Assembly (NCBI RefSeq): GCF_004208415.1
Contig: NZ_CP035758.1
Location: 10,168,001 to 10,232,000 of the forward strand
Direction of reading: 5' to 3'
Source of the DNA: Ktedonosporobacter rubrisoli
GTDB lineage: Bacteria > Chloroflexota > Ktedonobacteria > Ktedonobacterales > Ktedonobacteraceae
Length of the DNA stretch: 64,000 nt
A program made the position numbers and the translations under genes. The notes below the pieces were generated by a model, which was not told where the DNA came from, made no database searches, and saw only the letters and a list, made by a program, of their open reading frames with translations. This document shows, piece by piece, positions 16,642-25,018 of this stretch (the stretch's first letter is position 1; the number at the start of each line of letters is the position of its first letter).

Positions 16642-18078
16642 ATGGACGACCCTGGATTATCGGGTATAGCCGCTTTTGTAATTGGTACACAGGCTCCCCA
16701 ATTGGATTCTGTGGCCTGGTTACAACTCGCAATTCTGGTTGTAACTTTAATCTTGTGTGGGCTGGCCTCTGCTGCTGAAACAGCGCTGACATCCGTAAGC
16801 CGTATTAAGCTAAAAAATCAGGTAGAGGAGGGTGATCAGCGCGCTATCCAGATAGATCGTTTGCTGGCTGAGCCGAATAATTTTCTCTCGACTATCCTGG
16901 TGGTTAATAGCGTGGCAGTAATCGTGGCTTCTAGCATGGCCACAGCCCTGGCTCTGCGCTATACAGGATCATGGGCTGAGCTCATTTCTTCTTTCCTCGT
17001 CTCTCTCGTCGTTTTGATCTTTTGTGAGATTACCCCCAAAACTGCTGCTGTACAGAATCCTATGCGTTGGGCGCGAGCCCTGGTTGGACCTGTACGCATT
17101 GCGGCCTGGTTTCTGCACCCGCTTGTCTGGGCCTTGACAGCTATAACTTCTGTCTTTGTGCGTATGGTGGGCGGCCAGGTGAAGCGTGGCCCCTTTGTCA
17201 CTGAGGAGGAGTTGCGCTTACTGGTTACTGTGGGTGAGGAAGAGGGAGTGCTCGAAGAGGAAGAGACCGAGATGATCCATAGCATCTTTGAGTTTGCCGA
17301 TACGACAGTACGCGAGGTGATGATCCCGCGTATAGATATGGTCACCCTGGCAAGCGAGGCTACGGTGAATGAAGCAGTTGATCTAGCTTTGCAGGGAGGC
17401 TTCTCGCGTATTCCTGTCTATGAAGAGAGTGTCGGGGTTGATGAAGTGATTGGCATTCTCTATACCAAGGATATGCTCAAACAGCTGCGCGAGGGCCACG
17501 ATAAGGTCCCCGTGCGCGATCTTGTCCGCCCGGCTTACTTTGTGCCCGAGACGAAGAAACTTGACGACTTGCTGCGCGAGATTCGCCAGAATCGTATTCA
17601 TATGGTCATGGTCGTCGATGAATATGGCTCGGTGGCTGGCCTGGTGACTATCGAGGACCTGGTTGAAGAGATCGTCGGCGATATCAAAGATGAGTATGAT
17701 CACGAGGAGAACCTCTACGAGGAGATCAACGAGGACGAGTATATCTTTGACGCCAAGATGAGCATCTCCGATTTCAATGATCTGATGGATACCCATCTCG
17801 GTGATGCTGATTATGAGACGCTGGGAGGCTTTGTCTATGCCCAGCTGGACAAGATCCCGAGTGCTGGCGATACTGTCTCCTATGAGGATTGGACCTTTAC
17901 GGTGCTGGCCACGCGCGGCAGGCGTATTACCAAGATACGCGTGCAACGCGTCAAGGCCGCTGACGAGTCGGATGAGTCGAGCCAATCGGATGTGATGCTT
18001 TTGCCACCTCCTGCCGAGCGTTCCCGAGAGAAACAGCTGCCCGAGCACTCATCTTTGCGAGAATATAGAGGAGCTTGA
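16642..18078 (+). CDS. CNNM/CorC-HlyC family membrane protein with CBS domains
   Basis: 478 residues. Order: DUF21/CNNM membrane domain (about 20-200, with AAETALTSVSRIKLKN and FCEITPKTAAVQNP), a pair of CBS domains (about 215-340, IHSIFEFADTTVREVMIPRIDM to VVDEYGSVAGLVTIEDLVEEIVGDI), and a CorC_HlyC/transporter-associated domain (about 355-440, ending GRRITKIRVQRV). Such proteins are linked to Mg2+ efflux or homeostasis; older annotation calls them hemolysins. GGAGGAG precedes the ATG by about 9 nt and overlaps the end of glmU. The stop codon overlaps the TTG just before the lyase gene's ATG. Confidence 0.92.
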   Translation: MDDPGLSGIAAFVIGTQAPQLDSVAWLQLAILVVTLILCGLASAAETALTSVSRIKLKNQVEEGDQRAIQIDRLLAEPNNFLSTILVVNSVAVIVASSMATALALRYTGSWAELISSFLVSLVVLIFCEITPKTAAVQNPMRWARALVGPVRIAAWFLHPLVWALTAITSVFVRMVGGQVKRGPFVTEEELRLLVTVGEEEGVLEEEETEMIHSIFEFADTTVREVMIPRIDMVTLASEATVNEAVDLALQGGFSRIPVYEESVGVDEVIGILYTKDMLKQLREGHDKVPVRDLVRPAYFVPETKKLDDLLREIRQNRIHMVMVVDEYGSVAGLVTIEDLVEEIVGDIKDEYDHEENLYEEINEDEYIFDAKMSISDFNDLMDTHLGDADYETLGGFVYAQLDKIPSAGDTVSYEDWTFTVLATRGRRITKIRVQRVKAADESDESSQSDVMLLPPPAERSREKQLPEHSSLREYRGA

Positions 18079-18080
18079 GG

Positions 18081-19007
18081 ATGAGACCTACCCTTGCCAC
18101 CATACCCGAAGCTGTGCGGATTGTCGAAGTGGGGCCGCGCGATGGCCTGCAGAATGAGAAAGTGCAGGTCCCGACCGAGCAAAAGATACAGTTTATTCAG
18201 ATGCTTGCTGAGGCTGGTTTGCCGGTCGTCGAGGCTACTTCGTTTGTCAGTCCGCGCGCTATCCCTCAGCTCAGTGATGCGGGCACAGTGATGAATGGCA
18301 TCACACGCCTATCTACGACTGAGTATCCCGTGCTGGTTCCTAATCTAAAGGGGATGGAGCGGGCCTTGGCGGCTGGCGTGCGCTCTGTTGCAGTTTTTAC
18401 GGCAGCAAGCGAGAGCTTTACGCGACATAATATCAATTCCACGATCGCGGAAAGCCTTGCCAAATTTCGTTCCGTGCTCGACCTTGCCCGGCGTGAAGAT
18501 ATTCCGGTGCGAGGCTACATCTCGACAGTTTTCGGCTGTCCTTATGAAGGTGCGGTAGATCCACGGCACGTCCTGGCGGTCTCGCAGGCGTTACTGGAAA
18601 TGGGGGTCAACGAGCTCTCCCTGGGTGATACGATCGGCGTAGCCACGCCAAACCAGGTAGTAGACGTTCTTGATCTCTTACTTTCGGAGGGACAAATCCC
18701 ACTGGAACGCCTGGCTGTGCATTTTCATGATACGCGCGGCACCGCTTTGGCCAATGTGCTCATGGCCCTCCAGATGGGGATAAGCATTATCGATTCCTCG
18801 GCCGGAGGGCTGGGAGGCTGCCCCTATGCTCCTGGCGCCGCTGGCAATCTAGCCACCGAAGATTTGCTCTATATGCTGCATGGGATGGGGATTCATACGG
18901 GAGTGGATTTAGAGAAGGTAGTTGCCGCGACAAGTTTTATTGCGCCTTTGTTAGGCCATCCCTCAGCCAGTAAATATTATCAAGCGGCAACATGTGCTAA
19001 CGCCTGA
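18081..19007 (+). CDS. Hydroxymethylglutaryl-CoA lyase
   Basis: 308 residues, HMGL-like TIM barrel. Motifs: VEVGPRDGLQNEKVQVPTEQK at the N-terminus (catalytic Arg, divalent metal site), VEATSFVSPRAIPQLSDA, HFHDTRGTALANVL (metal-binding HxH region) and the lyase signature GGLGGCPYAPGAAGN with the active-site Cys. It cleaves HMG-CoA to acetyl-CoA and acetoacetate, the last step of leucine degradation and the step after the enzymes at 8909-14546. ATG at 18081 preferred (GGAG 9 nt upstream); an in-frame TTG at 18075 also exists. It is placed with cell-wall and Mg genes, not in the carboxylase operon. Confidence 0.93.
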   Translation: MRPTLATIPEAVRIVEVGPRDGLQNEKVQVPTEQKIQFIQMLAEAGLPVVEATSFVSPRAIPQLSDAGTVMNGITRLSTTEYPVLVPNLKGMERALAAGVRSVAVFTAASESFTRHNINSTIAESLAKFRSVLDLARREDIPVRGYISTVFGCPYEGAVDPRHVLAVSQALLEMGVNELSLGDTIGVATPNQVVDVLDLLLSEGQIPLERLAVHFHDTRGTALANVLMALQMGISIIDSSAGGLGGCPYAPGAAGNLATEDLLYMLHGMGIHTGVDLEKVVAATSFIAPLLGHPSASKYYQAATCANA

Positions 19008-19023
19008 GGCAGGTTACCTATCT

Positions 19024-20223
19024 CTAACTCTTTCTTGCTTTGAGATCCTGGGCTATCAGGCGAGTTGCCGCATTTTGCCAGTTATAGAAGGTGCGTTCAG
19101 GAACGTAGGTACGGAACCATTCAAGAGCTGCTTTAGCCGTTGTATCGTGCTGAACGTTCTGGGCGCGCCGACTATATGGCTTCAGGCCGGCGATATAAGG
19201 GAAGTAAAGCACGTTATAATAGCGCCACTCGTCAGATGTACCAAAATCGCCCTGCTCGCGCGGCTTAAGCCGTTCAATGCTGGCGGCGAGAATGGCTTTC
19301 AGCTCAATCGCCCGTTCAAGCGCATCATCCTTATTGCCATGTTTTAAAAGACAAGTTTCCACAAGTGAGAGACGGGTAAGTGGATTGGTGGCCAGGCGGG
19401 CCAGATCGCCAAATTGACTCAGGGCGCGCCGTGTGAAACGGATAAACTCGGCCTCATCCAGATTGTCAAGATCCAGCTCTTGCACGCGTTGTAGCGTATT
19501 AGCTGTCGTGCGTAGCTCGGCTCTGGCTTTTTGCAGCCAGGGAAAGTTTGCGAAGGCGATTTTATCCACAAAAGTGATGAGGTGATCTGAGAAGGTTTGC
19601 ACAAAAATTGAGCTGACAATCACCATCATAAGTAGGATGAGCATCGCTGCCGTTACACCCGTGCTCAGAAGCATAATTAAGGCTACCTGACCTCCAAAGA
19701 GCAAGGCTGTAAAGCAGGAGTAATCGAACGAGCGAAAGAGGTCAGGCAATAATGCTTCCCCTTTTTCCTGCGCATCGAGAATGCTAAGGGCAATCCCCGC
19801 CACCAGCAAGATGCAGCCGCCGGGCAGCTGTATGGCCATCAAGGGGAGCCAGCCTGGATGAAGGAGAAGTAACGCGATGGCTAACATGGCAAGAGGCAAG
19901 GCCACTGCTAGGATCGTGAGCGCGCGTTTATTGGCTATCGCAGTTTGGCTACGGAGCGATCTTCCATAGGGCAAGAGATAGAATGTCAGGCCTGTCCAGA
20001 GCAAGGCCAGGAAAGTGAGCACAAGGCAAAGCTGCAGACAGATGCCCATAGCGGGAATGAAATTGTTTGTTATGGCACACCCTATCCCCAGGGCGTAACA
20101 GAGTGGACCGAGACTAGCAGCCCATAAACGCATATTGGCTGGATCGCGGCTGATCAGGTAGAGCCCTATCCAGAAGATCAGGCTAAAAACCAGAATTGCG
20201 CAGATAAGAAGGGCAGCAGACAT
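19024..20223 (-). CDS. Unknown membrane protein with helical cytoplasmic domain
   Basis: 399 residues. The first 225 contain about seven hydrophobic segments, beginning with LLICAILVFSLIFWIGLYLI, in an arrangement like the 7TM sensor part of some histidine kinases. Residues 225-399 are soluble and mostly helical (KARAELRTTANTLQRVQEL, RRALSQFGDLARLATNPLTRL, then YYNVLYFPYIAGLKPYSRR). No kinase H-box or ATP-binding motif is present. I do not recognise the family. It ends 16 bp from the convergent lyase gene. Confidence 0.6.
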   Translation of the reverse strand: MSAALLICAILVFSLIFWIGLYLISRDPANMRLWAASLGPLCYALGIGCAITNNFIPAMGICLQLCLVLTFLALLWTGLTFYLLPYGRSLRSQTAIANKRALTILAVALPLAMLAIALLLLHPGWLPLMAIQLPGGCILLVAGIALSILDAQEKGEALLPDLFRSFDYSCFTALLFGGQVALIMLLSTGVTAAMLILLMMVIVSSIFVQTFSDHLITFVDKIAFANFPWLQKARAELRTTANTLQRVQELDLDNLDEAEFIRFTRRALSQFGDLARLATNPLTRLSLVETCLLKHGNKDDALERAIELKAILAASIERLKPREQGDFGTSDEWRYYNVLYFPYIAGLKPYSRRAQNVQHDTTAKAALEWFRTYVPERTFYNWQNAATRLIAQDLKARKS

Positions 20224-20332
20224 AGAATAGAAAACACCTCAGAGTAAGTATATCTGGATAACATCATGTGTAATCGTAGCAGAAAGGCAAAATCGATGTC
20301 TGAGCGCGAGATTTTACACCTCGCGCCTAACC

Positions 20333-21739
20333 TTAATGTTCTTGTAAGTATTTAATGGCGGCCGATAGCTGCGTATCTCCACTATTGAGAATCTGCTGCA
20401 CCGTCATATGGTTTGAATCTTCATCGCTAGGCGATAAAGATGCGTCGTTATTGCCCAGCGCTACTTTGAACTTGGGTGTAATGCCGTGATCACGGATAAA
20501 CGCCCCTTTGGGTGTAAGCCATTCCTGGGTTCCCAGCAGAATTGCCGAGCCATCGCTTAGATCATACTGTTGGAGGACCGTACCCGTACCGAAGGTTGTC
20601 TCGCCGATAAGAACTGCACGGTTATTATCCTGAAGGGCACCCGCCACAATCTCTGCCGCACTAGCCGAGTTCTCATTCACCAACACCACCAGCTCATCAG
20701 TCGTGTTAAGCGTATGGCCAGTCACAGGAACAGGAGTACGCTGCCCGCTGCTGTCTTGTTCCAACAGAACATTGCCACTTTTTACGAACAGGCTGGCCGT
20801 ATCGACTGCCTCGTTGAGATAGCCACCTGGATTATTGCGCAGATCGAGGATGATCTTCGTCGCGCCCATTTTTTTTGCCTGACTGAGCTCATCTTTCAAC
20901 TGATCGCTAACCCCAGCTGCGAACTGGACGATTTGAATGTGGGCAATATGATCTTCAGGGATATAGTGCATAAGAACGTTTGGGACGCTTATCTCTGCAC
21001 GTGTAACATGAACAGTGAACGTTTGTCCCGTGGCTGGGCGTTGAATAGACAGTTCTACGCTGGTGCCGTCCTTCCCTTGAATGAGGGCCGTAACAGCATT
21101 GAGATCCTTGCCTGTCAGGCTGGTTCCGTTAACCGCGAGAATAATATCTCCATGTTTCAGGCCCGCTTTCTCGGCGGGAGAGCCAGGAATAGGAGACGTA
21201 ACAGAGAACTTCTTCGTTTGGGGGTCCTGGCGCAAGTAAATGCCAATACCAGTAAAGGTTCCTTTGAGCTGCTGATTTTCGGCTTTTACCTCCGTTGGAG
21301 TCATAAAGCGCGTATGTCCTTTATCCTGTAAGGAATCAACCATAGCCTGAATGGCCGCGTAAGACATTTTCTGATAATTGATGGCTTTTCGATCGACGTA
21401 ATTTTTGTCAACGGTGGTCCAGGCTTGCTGGAATAATTGAATATAGGCTTTAGATTTATCGCTGGTATTGAAATTACTGCTGAAGATTTGATGGCTGACC
21501 CAACCTGCGGAAAATGCCACCACCACCAGAGCGACCAGCGCAATAACCTGTCCCAGGCGGTGCCGCGCGTGCGATCGCGTGTTGGCAGGATGCTGCTGCC
21601 CGGAACCGTTTTGTTGAGAGACATCGTTACCCGCCGCTGAAGAAGATGGAAATTGATTAAAGTAGTTGTAGTGTGATTGCTCAGATGATGAACCAGTATC
21701 CTGTTCCTCATACCAGCGCGGATCGTCGTATCTACTCAC
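20333..21739 (-). CDS. S41-family C-terminal processing protease, catalytic Lys replaced by Thr
   Basis: 468 residues from GTG (GGGGAGG 7 nt upstream). A hydrophilic cytoplasmic tail of about 60 residues is followed by a membrane anchor (about 64-82), a PDZ domain (about 155-235; TGIGIYLR, SPAEKAGLKHGDIILAVNG) and the S41 domain (about 255-440; DLRNNPGGYLNEAV, NENSASAAEIVAGALQD). The nucleophile should be Ser360. The Lys of the usual TFGKG motif, 25 residues later, is Thr385 (GETTFGTGTVLQ). The protein then continues normally (LGTQEWLTPKG). It is anchored in the membrane with its protease domain outside. Activity is uncertain because the Ser-Lys dyad is broken. Confidence 0.9.
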   Translation of the reverse strand: MSRYDDPRWYEEQDTGSSSEQSHYNYFNQFPSSSAAGNDVSQQNGSGQQHPANTRSHARHRLGQVIALVALVVVAFSAGWVSHQIFSSNFNTSDKSKAYIQLFQQAWTTVDKNYVDRKAINYQKMSYAAIQAMVDSLQDKGHTRFMTPTEVKAENQQLKGTFTGIGIYLRQDPQTKKFSVTSPIPGSPAEKAGLKHGDIILAVNGTSLTGKDLNAVTALIQGKDGTSVELSIQRPATGQTFTVHVTRAEISVPNVLMHYIPEDHIAHIQIVQFAAGVSDQLKDELSQAKKMGATKIILDLRNNPGGYLNEAVDTASLFVKSGNVLLEQDSSGQRTPVPVTGHTLNTTDELVVLVNENSASAAEIVAGALQDNNRAVLIGETTFGTGTVLQQYDLSDGSAILLGTQEWLTPKGAFIRDHGITPKFKVALGNNDASLSPSDEDSNHMTVQQILNSGDTQLSAAIKYLQEH

Positions 21740-21824
21740 CGTATGCCTCCCCGGGGGTCCATAAAGGTACCGCTTCTATTACTATTTTGTGTAGTTTATA
21801 TTTCTGATACATAGCCTTGTTCTT

Positions 21825-21853
21825 ATCTTAGTCGTGTATATTTGAAAAGTCAA
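21825..21853 (-). promoter_or_regulatory. Promoter of the S41 protease gene
   Basis: On the minus strand TTGACT (21853-21848), 17-nt spacer, TAAGAT (21830-21825). This implies a leader of about 80 nt. Confidence 0.55.
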
Positions 21854-21869
21854 TCAGAACGGCTTGTTT

Positions 21870-22020
21870 GCTAGGATGTTCCAGTTCTCTTCTTGGGTCG
21901 CCGGACGGCAGCAAGGAGGTGGGAAAAATCGAGGCACAGCTGGGGATGTTACACATCCCGGCGTGCCCCAGGTTAAGGGCTTCATTCGCTAGGTCGCGAC
22001 GCCCCCTTACCAATCCCATT
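21870..22020. ncRNA. Unassigned structured segment, possible small RNA
   Basis: Between the infC terminator and the protease promoter, three stem-loops follow each other: GCC-GGAC-GGC flanked by CTTCTT/AAGGAGG-type pairing (about 21890-21925); GGCAC...GGGATGT-TAC-ACATCCC...GTGCC (about 21933-21975); and GGTTAAGGG...CCCTTACC (about 21971-22012). No ORF of substance fits. The first hairpin with its AGCA 3' side faintly recalls the SRP RNA core, but its loop and 5' side do not match the consensus. The transcribed strand is unknown. Confidence 0.35.
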
Positions 22021-22071
22021 TTAGAGAACTGCAAAGCCCTGCTTGTTTGCTCTTAATAATGAGTTATAAAA

Positions 22072-22104
22072 ATGAGGGTGTAGTAAGAAGCACTACACCC
22101 TCAT
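22072..22104 (-). terminator. Factor-independent terminator of infC
   Basis: ATGAGGGTGTAGT (22072-22084) pairs perfectly with ACTACACCCTCAT (22092-22104) around a 7-nt loop. On the minus strand the stem runs into TTTTTATAAC. It lies 80 bp after the infC stop. Confidence 0.85.
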
Positions 22105-22183
22105 ATTGTTTTGCTAGGCGAAACTCGCTGCCTGCACAGTGATTGTTTGTAGCCTATCAGCAAACCAGCCTGCAGAGCAAGGT

Positions 22184-22828
22184 TCAGGCATTCTCAGAAG
22201 TATCGGCGCTCTGAGAAGTCTCGCTTGCCGTAGCCTGTGCTGTCTGGCGTTTACCAGCAGGAGGAGCGGCCTGTTTCTTCGGCGGTTCCCATCCAGGAGC
22301 GCGAGAGACGATCATAGACATCATGCGACCTTCCATCATCGGCGAGCGCTCGATGGTGGCTGTGCCCTTCAACACTTCTGCAATTTCGTCTAGCAACTTA
22401 CGACCAATATCCGGGTGGCGCAGCTCGGCACCGCGAAATTGTACGCTCACCCTTACTTTATCGCCTTCAGCCAGAAACTCTTGGATCTTGCGTGTTTTGA
22501 CTTCTACGTCGTGTTCGTCTGTACGCGGACGCATACGGATCTCTTTGAGCGTTATCGTCTTTTGATTTTTGCGAGCCTCATTTTCCTTCTTGGCCTGCTC
22601 ATATTTGTATCGACCGTAGTCCATCAGCTTACATACTGGTGGCATAGCGTTGGGCGATACCTCAACCAGATCAAGATTCCTGTCGCGCGCAATATCAAGC
22701 GCTCGTACAGGCGGCATCACTCCCATCATCTCGCCGTTCTCGTCGATCAGGCGTATCTCGCGAGCACGAATGCGTTCGTTCACTCGTGTCTCACGCTGGC
22801 GGTCATTCCCCCGAAAATCCCTGTTAAT
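22184..22828 (-). CDS. infC: Translation initiation factor IF-3, ATT start
   Basis: 214 residues. IF-3N domain (VNERIRAREIRLIDENGE; ALDIARDRNLDLVEVSPNAMPPVCKLMDYGRYKYEQ), basic linker, and IF-3C domain (TITLKEIRMRPRTDEHD, KVRVSVQFRGAELRHPDIG), followed by an Ala/Thr/Ser-rich tail of about 30 residues. It binds 30S subunits and checks initiator tRNA and start codon. I place the start at an ATT (22828-22826) because AAGGAGG (22843-22837) sits exactly 8 nt before it and the added residues INRDFRGN fit the family. The nearest in-frame GTG (22783) has no Shine-Dalgarno. The usual partners rpmI and rplT are not downstream; a terminator follows instead. Confidence 0.93.
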   Translation of the reverse strand: MNRDFRGNDRQRETRVNERIRAREIRLIDENGEMMGVMPPVRALDIARDRNLDLVEVSPNAMPPVCKLMDYGRYKYEQAKKENEARKNQKTITLKEIRMRPRTDEHDVEVKTRKIQEFLAEGDKVRVSVQFRGAELRHPDIGRKLLDEIAEVLKGTATIERSPMMEGRMMSMIVSRAPGWEPPKKQAAPPAGKRQTAQATASETSQSADTSENA

Positions 22829-22843
22829 AGGCCGAACCTCCTT
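22826..22843 (-). promoter_or_regulatory. Shine-Dalgarno and rare ATT start codon of infC
   Basis: AAGGAGG (22843-22837), 8-nt spacer, ATT (22828-22826). In bacteria, IF-3 discriminates against AUU, so this start makes infC translation respond to the IF-3 level. The regulation is established in Escherichia coli and inferred here. Confidence 0.85.
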
Positions 22844-23425
22844 GGAAACTATTATGTACTTGTACGCTCAGGATTAACCCCCTTGGTTTCTGCGTTCGAT
22901 GCAAGAACAAGCGTATTTTCTCTTGTGGATGTTTATCCAACTACTTGATAACCCGCAACGAACTGTTCAAGTATACTACGAGCGTTGGTCGTTTGCAAGT
23001 GGAACAATTGGCTTACCTGAAACCTTGCTTTCTCGCTTGTGCGGTTATTTGTCATCATTTTACTCTGCCGGCTCTATTCGGTCTTGTTGCTGTCAAGTTC
23101 ACGCCTAGCAATCTTTATTGCACTTTATTCATGCTCATCATATCTGAAGCCGGGAAGAAATAGAATATATTATACTCACCGATTATTCTACAACATCTTG
23201 TTCTTGGATGGAGAAGCTTTATGAGCCAAGCTATTCTATCACTATTGCATTTACAAGATGGATTTGCTGTTCATCGCGCGGATTTGTCGAGTAGAGCCTC
23301 TCACCTCTCTCCGCAATCCCTTCTGGTGTTGACGCGTCAAGCTTTTGGACACTACAGTTTATATATTGGAAGGATAGGACATTGATCAAGTGTTTCTTGT
23401 GAATGCATGGATGCGGGAGAATGAA
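22844..23425. other. Gene-free stretch between infC and the TPR gene
   Basis: About 580 bp holding the infC promoter region (minus), copy 1 of the 77-bp repeat (23020-23096) and the upstream region of the TPR gene. I see no coding region or known RNA here. Confidence 0.5.
23020..23096 (+). repeat. 77-bp dispersed direct repeat, copy 1
   Basis: Matches 24387-24463 at 72 of 77 positions without gaps; all five differences are transitions. The core CTCTGCCGGCTCTATTCGG and on to the end is identical. Weaker similarity may continue a further 25-30 bp downstream of both copies. Together they bracket the TPR gene. Confidence 0.9.
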
Positions 23426-24238
23426 ATGGCACACCACGACAAGATATCACAACGCTCGAAAGCTGCCTCCTGGATCGTCCAGGGGCAAGACTTCTTCGCT
23501 CAGGAACGCTACGAGGAGGCAGTAGCTGCCTTTGAGAAGGCCCTCCGCCTCGACTCAAGCAATGCAGATGTCATCTTCCAAAAAGGCGAAGCTCTCTCTA
23601 GGCTGGATCGCCTCAAAGGAGCAGTAGCGGCTTATGAACAAGTATTGCGACTCAACCCCGCGCATGTAGCAGCCTTGACTCGCAAGGCCTCGGTGCTGGT
23701 AGATTTGAACCGTCCTCAGGAAGCCCTCATCGCTTGCGAGAAGGCATTGTATCTCGCCCCCACCAATCCTCTGGTACTTGAGTGCAAGGGAAGAGTACTG
23801 CTTAACGGGCGGCTTAACCGTAATGAGGAAGCGCTGGACCTCTTTGAGCAGGCCCTGCGCCTGGCTCCTGGGAAAGTCGGTATTCTCCGTTCAAAGGCCC
23901 ATGCTCTGTATGAGCTCAAAAGGAACGAAGAGGCTCTGGAAGTATGTGAACAAGCATTGCACCTGACTCCTGAGGATGTGAATATTCTCTTCTTAAAGGG
24001 GGTAGTTCTGCATGAGCTCAAAAGGAACGAAGAGGCTCTAGATGTATGCAAACGAGTCCTGCAAGTGGAGCCTGAGTATTCCGTGGTCTTCCTTGAGAAA
24101 GGGGATGTGCTATGGTCCCTGAGTAGATATGAGGAAGCGCTGGAGGCATATGAGCAGGCCCTTCGGCTAGATCCTGATGATTCAGATTCCGCAGCGAACA
24201 GAGCTGACCTTCTTGGCAGGCTTGGTAGATGCGAGTAA
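23426..24238 (+). CDS. Tetratricopeptide-repeat protein
   Basis: 270 residues from the ATG at 23426 (GGGAGA 6 nt upstream; the frame is open further upstream from a GTG at 23390). Nearly the whole protein is about seven TPR units with the pattern W/AxxxGxxLxxxxRYEEAxxAFEKALRLDPxx, for example EERYEEAV-type helices and NEEALEVCEQALHLTPEDV. There is no signal peptide, membrane segment or enzymatic domain. Probably a cytoplasmic scaffold; no partner is evident. Two adjacent repeats are almost identical (ELKRNEEALEVC and ELKRNEEALDVC), suggesting recent internal duplication. Confidence 0.8.
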   Translation: MAHHDKISQRSKAASWIVQGQDFFAQERYEEAVAAFEKALRLDSSNADVIFQKGEALSRLDRLKGAVAAYEQVLRLNPAHVAALTRKASVLVDLNRPQEALIACEKALYLAPTNPLVLECKGRVLLNGRLNRNEEALDLFEQALRLAPGKVGILRSKAHALYELKRNEEALEVCEQALHLTPEDVNILFLKGVVLHELKRNEEALDVCKRVLQVEPEYSVVFLEKGDVLWSLSRYEEALEAYEQALRLDPDDSDSAANRADLLGRLGRCE

Positions 24239-24386
24239 GTTCTAGTGGCATGGGAGTACGTGCTCCAGCTTGCACATGGAGATCACTCTCGTACGAAGGC
24301 TTTTATCCTTTTTCGCCTGTAGCTAGATTAGCGGGAAAAGCAGCTCAATAAGTTGCCCGATAGCTTGTTTAGCTGTCGGCAGCTGC

Positions 24387-24463
24387 AAACCTTGCTTTTT
24401 CGCTTGTGTGGTTGTTTGTCATCGTTTCACTCTGCCGGCTCTATTCGGTCTTGTTGCTGTCAA
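24387..24463 (+). repeat. 77-bp dispersed direct repeat, copy 2
   Basis: Partner of 23020-23096, same orientation, 1367 bp downstream. Lies 149 bp after the TPR stop codon in non-coding DNA. Confidence 0.9.
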
Positions 24464-25018
24464 ATTTTGCGTTTGCGAGTCTTGTAGCACCCTCATCAAT
24501 GCAGCCTTTCAAGGGTTGCCACTCTTCTCATGAATTGGTAGTGGCTGCTTCATAAAACACGACCTTATTAAGGGAAAATGCTCTTGACATAGCTCAAGCA
24601 TAGCGTGAAAAGTGGCTGGCAAATGACAGTTTTCTGTCCTGGCGGGCTATACAGCTTTCGCATATACTTCTTATAGAGATAGCGCAAGTGATAAGAAAAA
24701 AATATCATGAGCCGTTTGTCTCGTCACCAAGCATCATCAAACCTAGCGGATGACCAAATCTTTCATGAGGCAATATGGGCCTGGATAGATGGCTCTTAAT
24801 AGCCTTATGTATAGAGTGCTGTTTAGCAGGTCTTTTGCCCTGCATAGCTACCGCTTCTCAATTGCACGAAGTAAGCGTCCAGGTTACCATCTCACCCCCA
24901 TCAAATAAAGTAAACAATCCCAATGGAAAGGAGCGCTCATAAAGCTTGCTTTGTTGATTATGCCTCCAATATTCGCTAGGAAAAAGATCTTGTTGCTAAA
25001 AAGAAAGAAGGAATAACT
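24464..25018. other. Gene-free stretch before the secreted protein gene
   Basis: About 550 bp of AT-richer non-coding DNA downstream of repeat copy 2. No ORF with a ribosome-binding site, known RNA or clear inverted repeat was found. It presumably contains the promoter of the gene at 25019; a TTGACA at about 24582 has no convincing -10 partner. Confidence 0.4.

Noticed and set aside
17383..18048. 221-codon minus-strand ORF
   Set aside because: Antisense shadow of the CNNM/CBS gene; its translation is low-complexity complement of conserved CBS codons.
20570..21331. 253-codon plus-strand ORF
   Set aside because: Antisense to the well-supported S41 protease; no family motifs and no ribosome-binding site.
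21885..21930. SRP RNA (4.5S) core
   Set aside because: The GCC-GGAC-GGC hairpin with AGCA resembles it, but the tetraloop is not GGAA and the conserved 5' internal-loop sequence is absent.
23020..24463. Insertion sequence or transposon around the TPR gene
   Set aside because: Repeats are direct, not inverted, no transposase is encoded, and no target-site duplication is visible.
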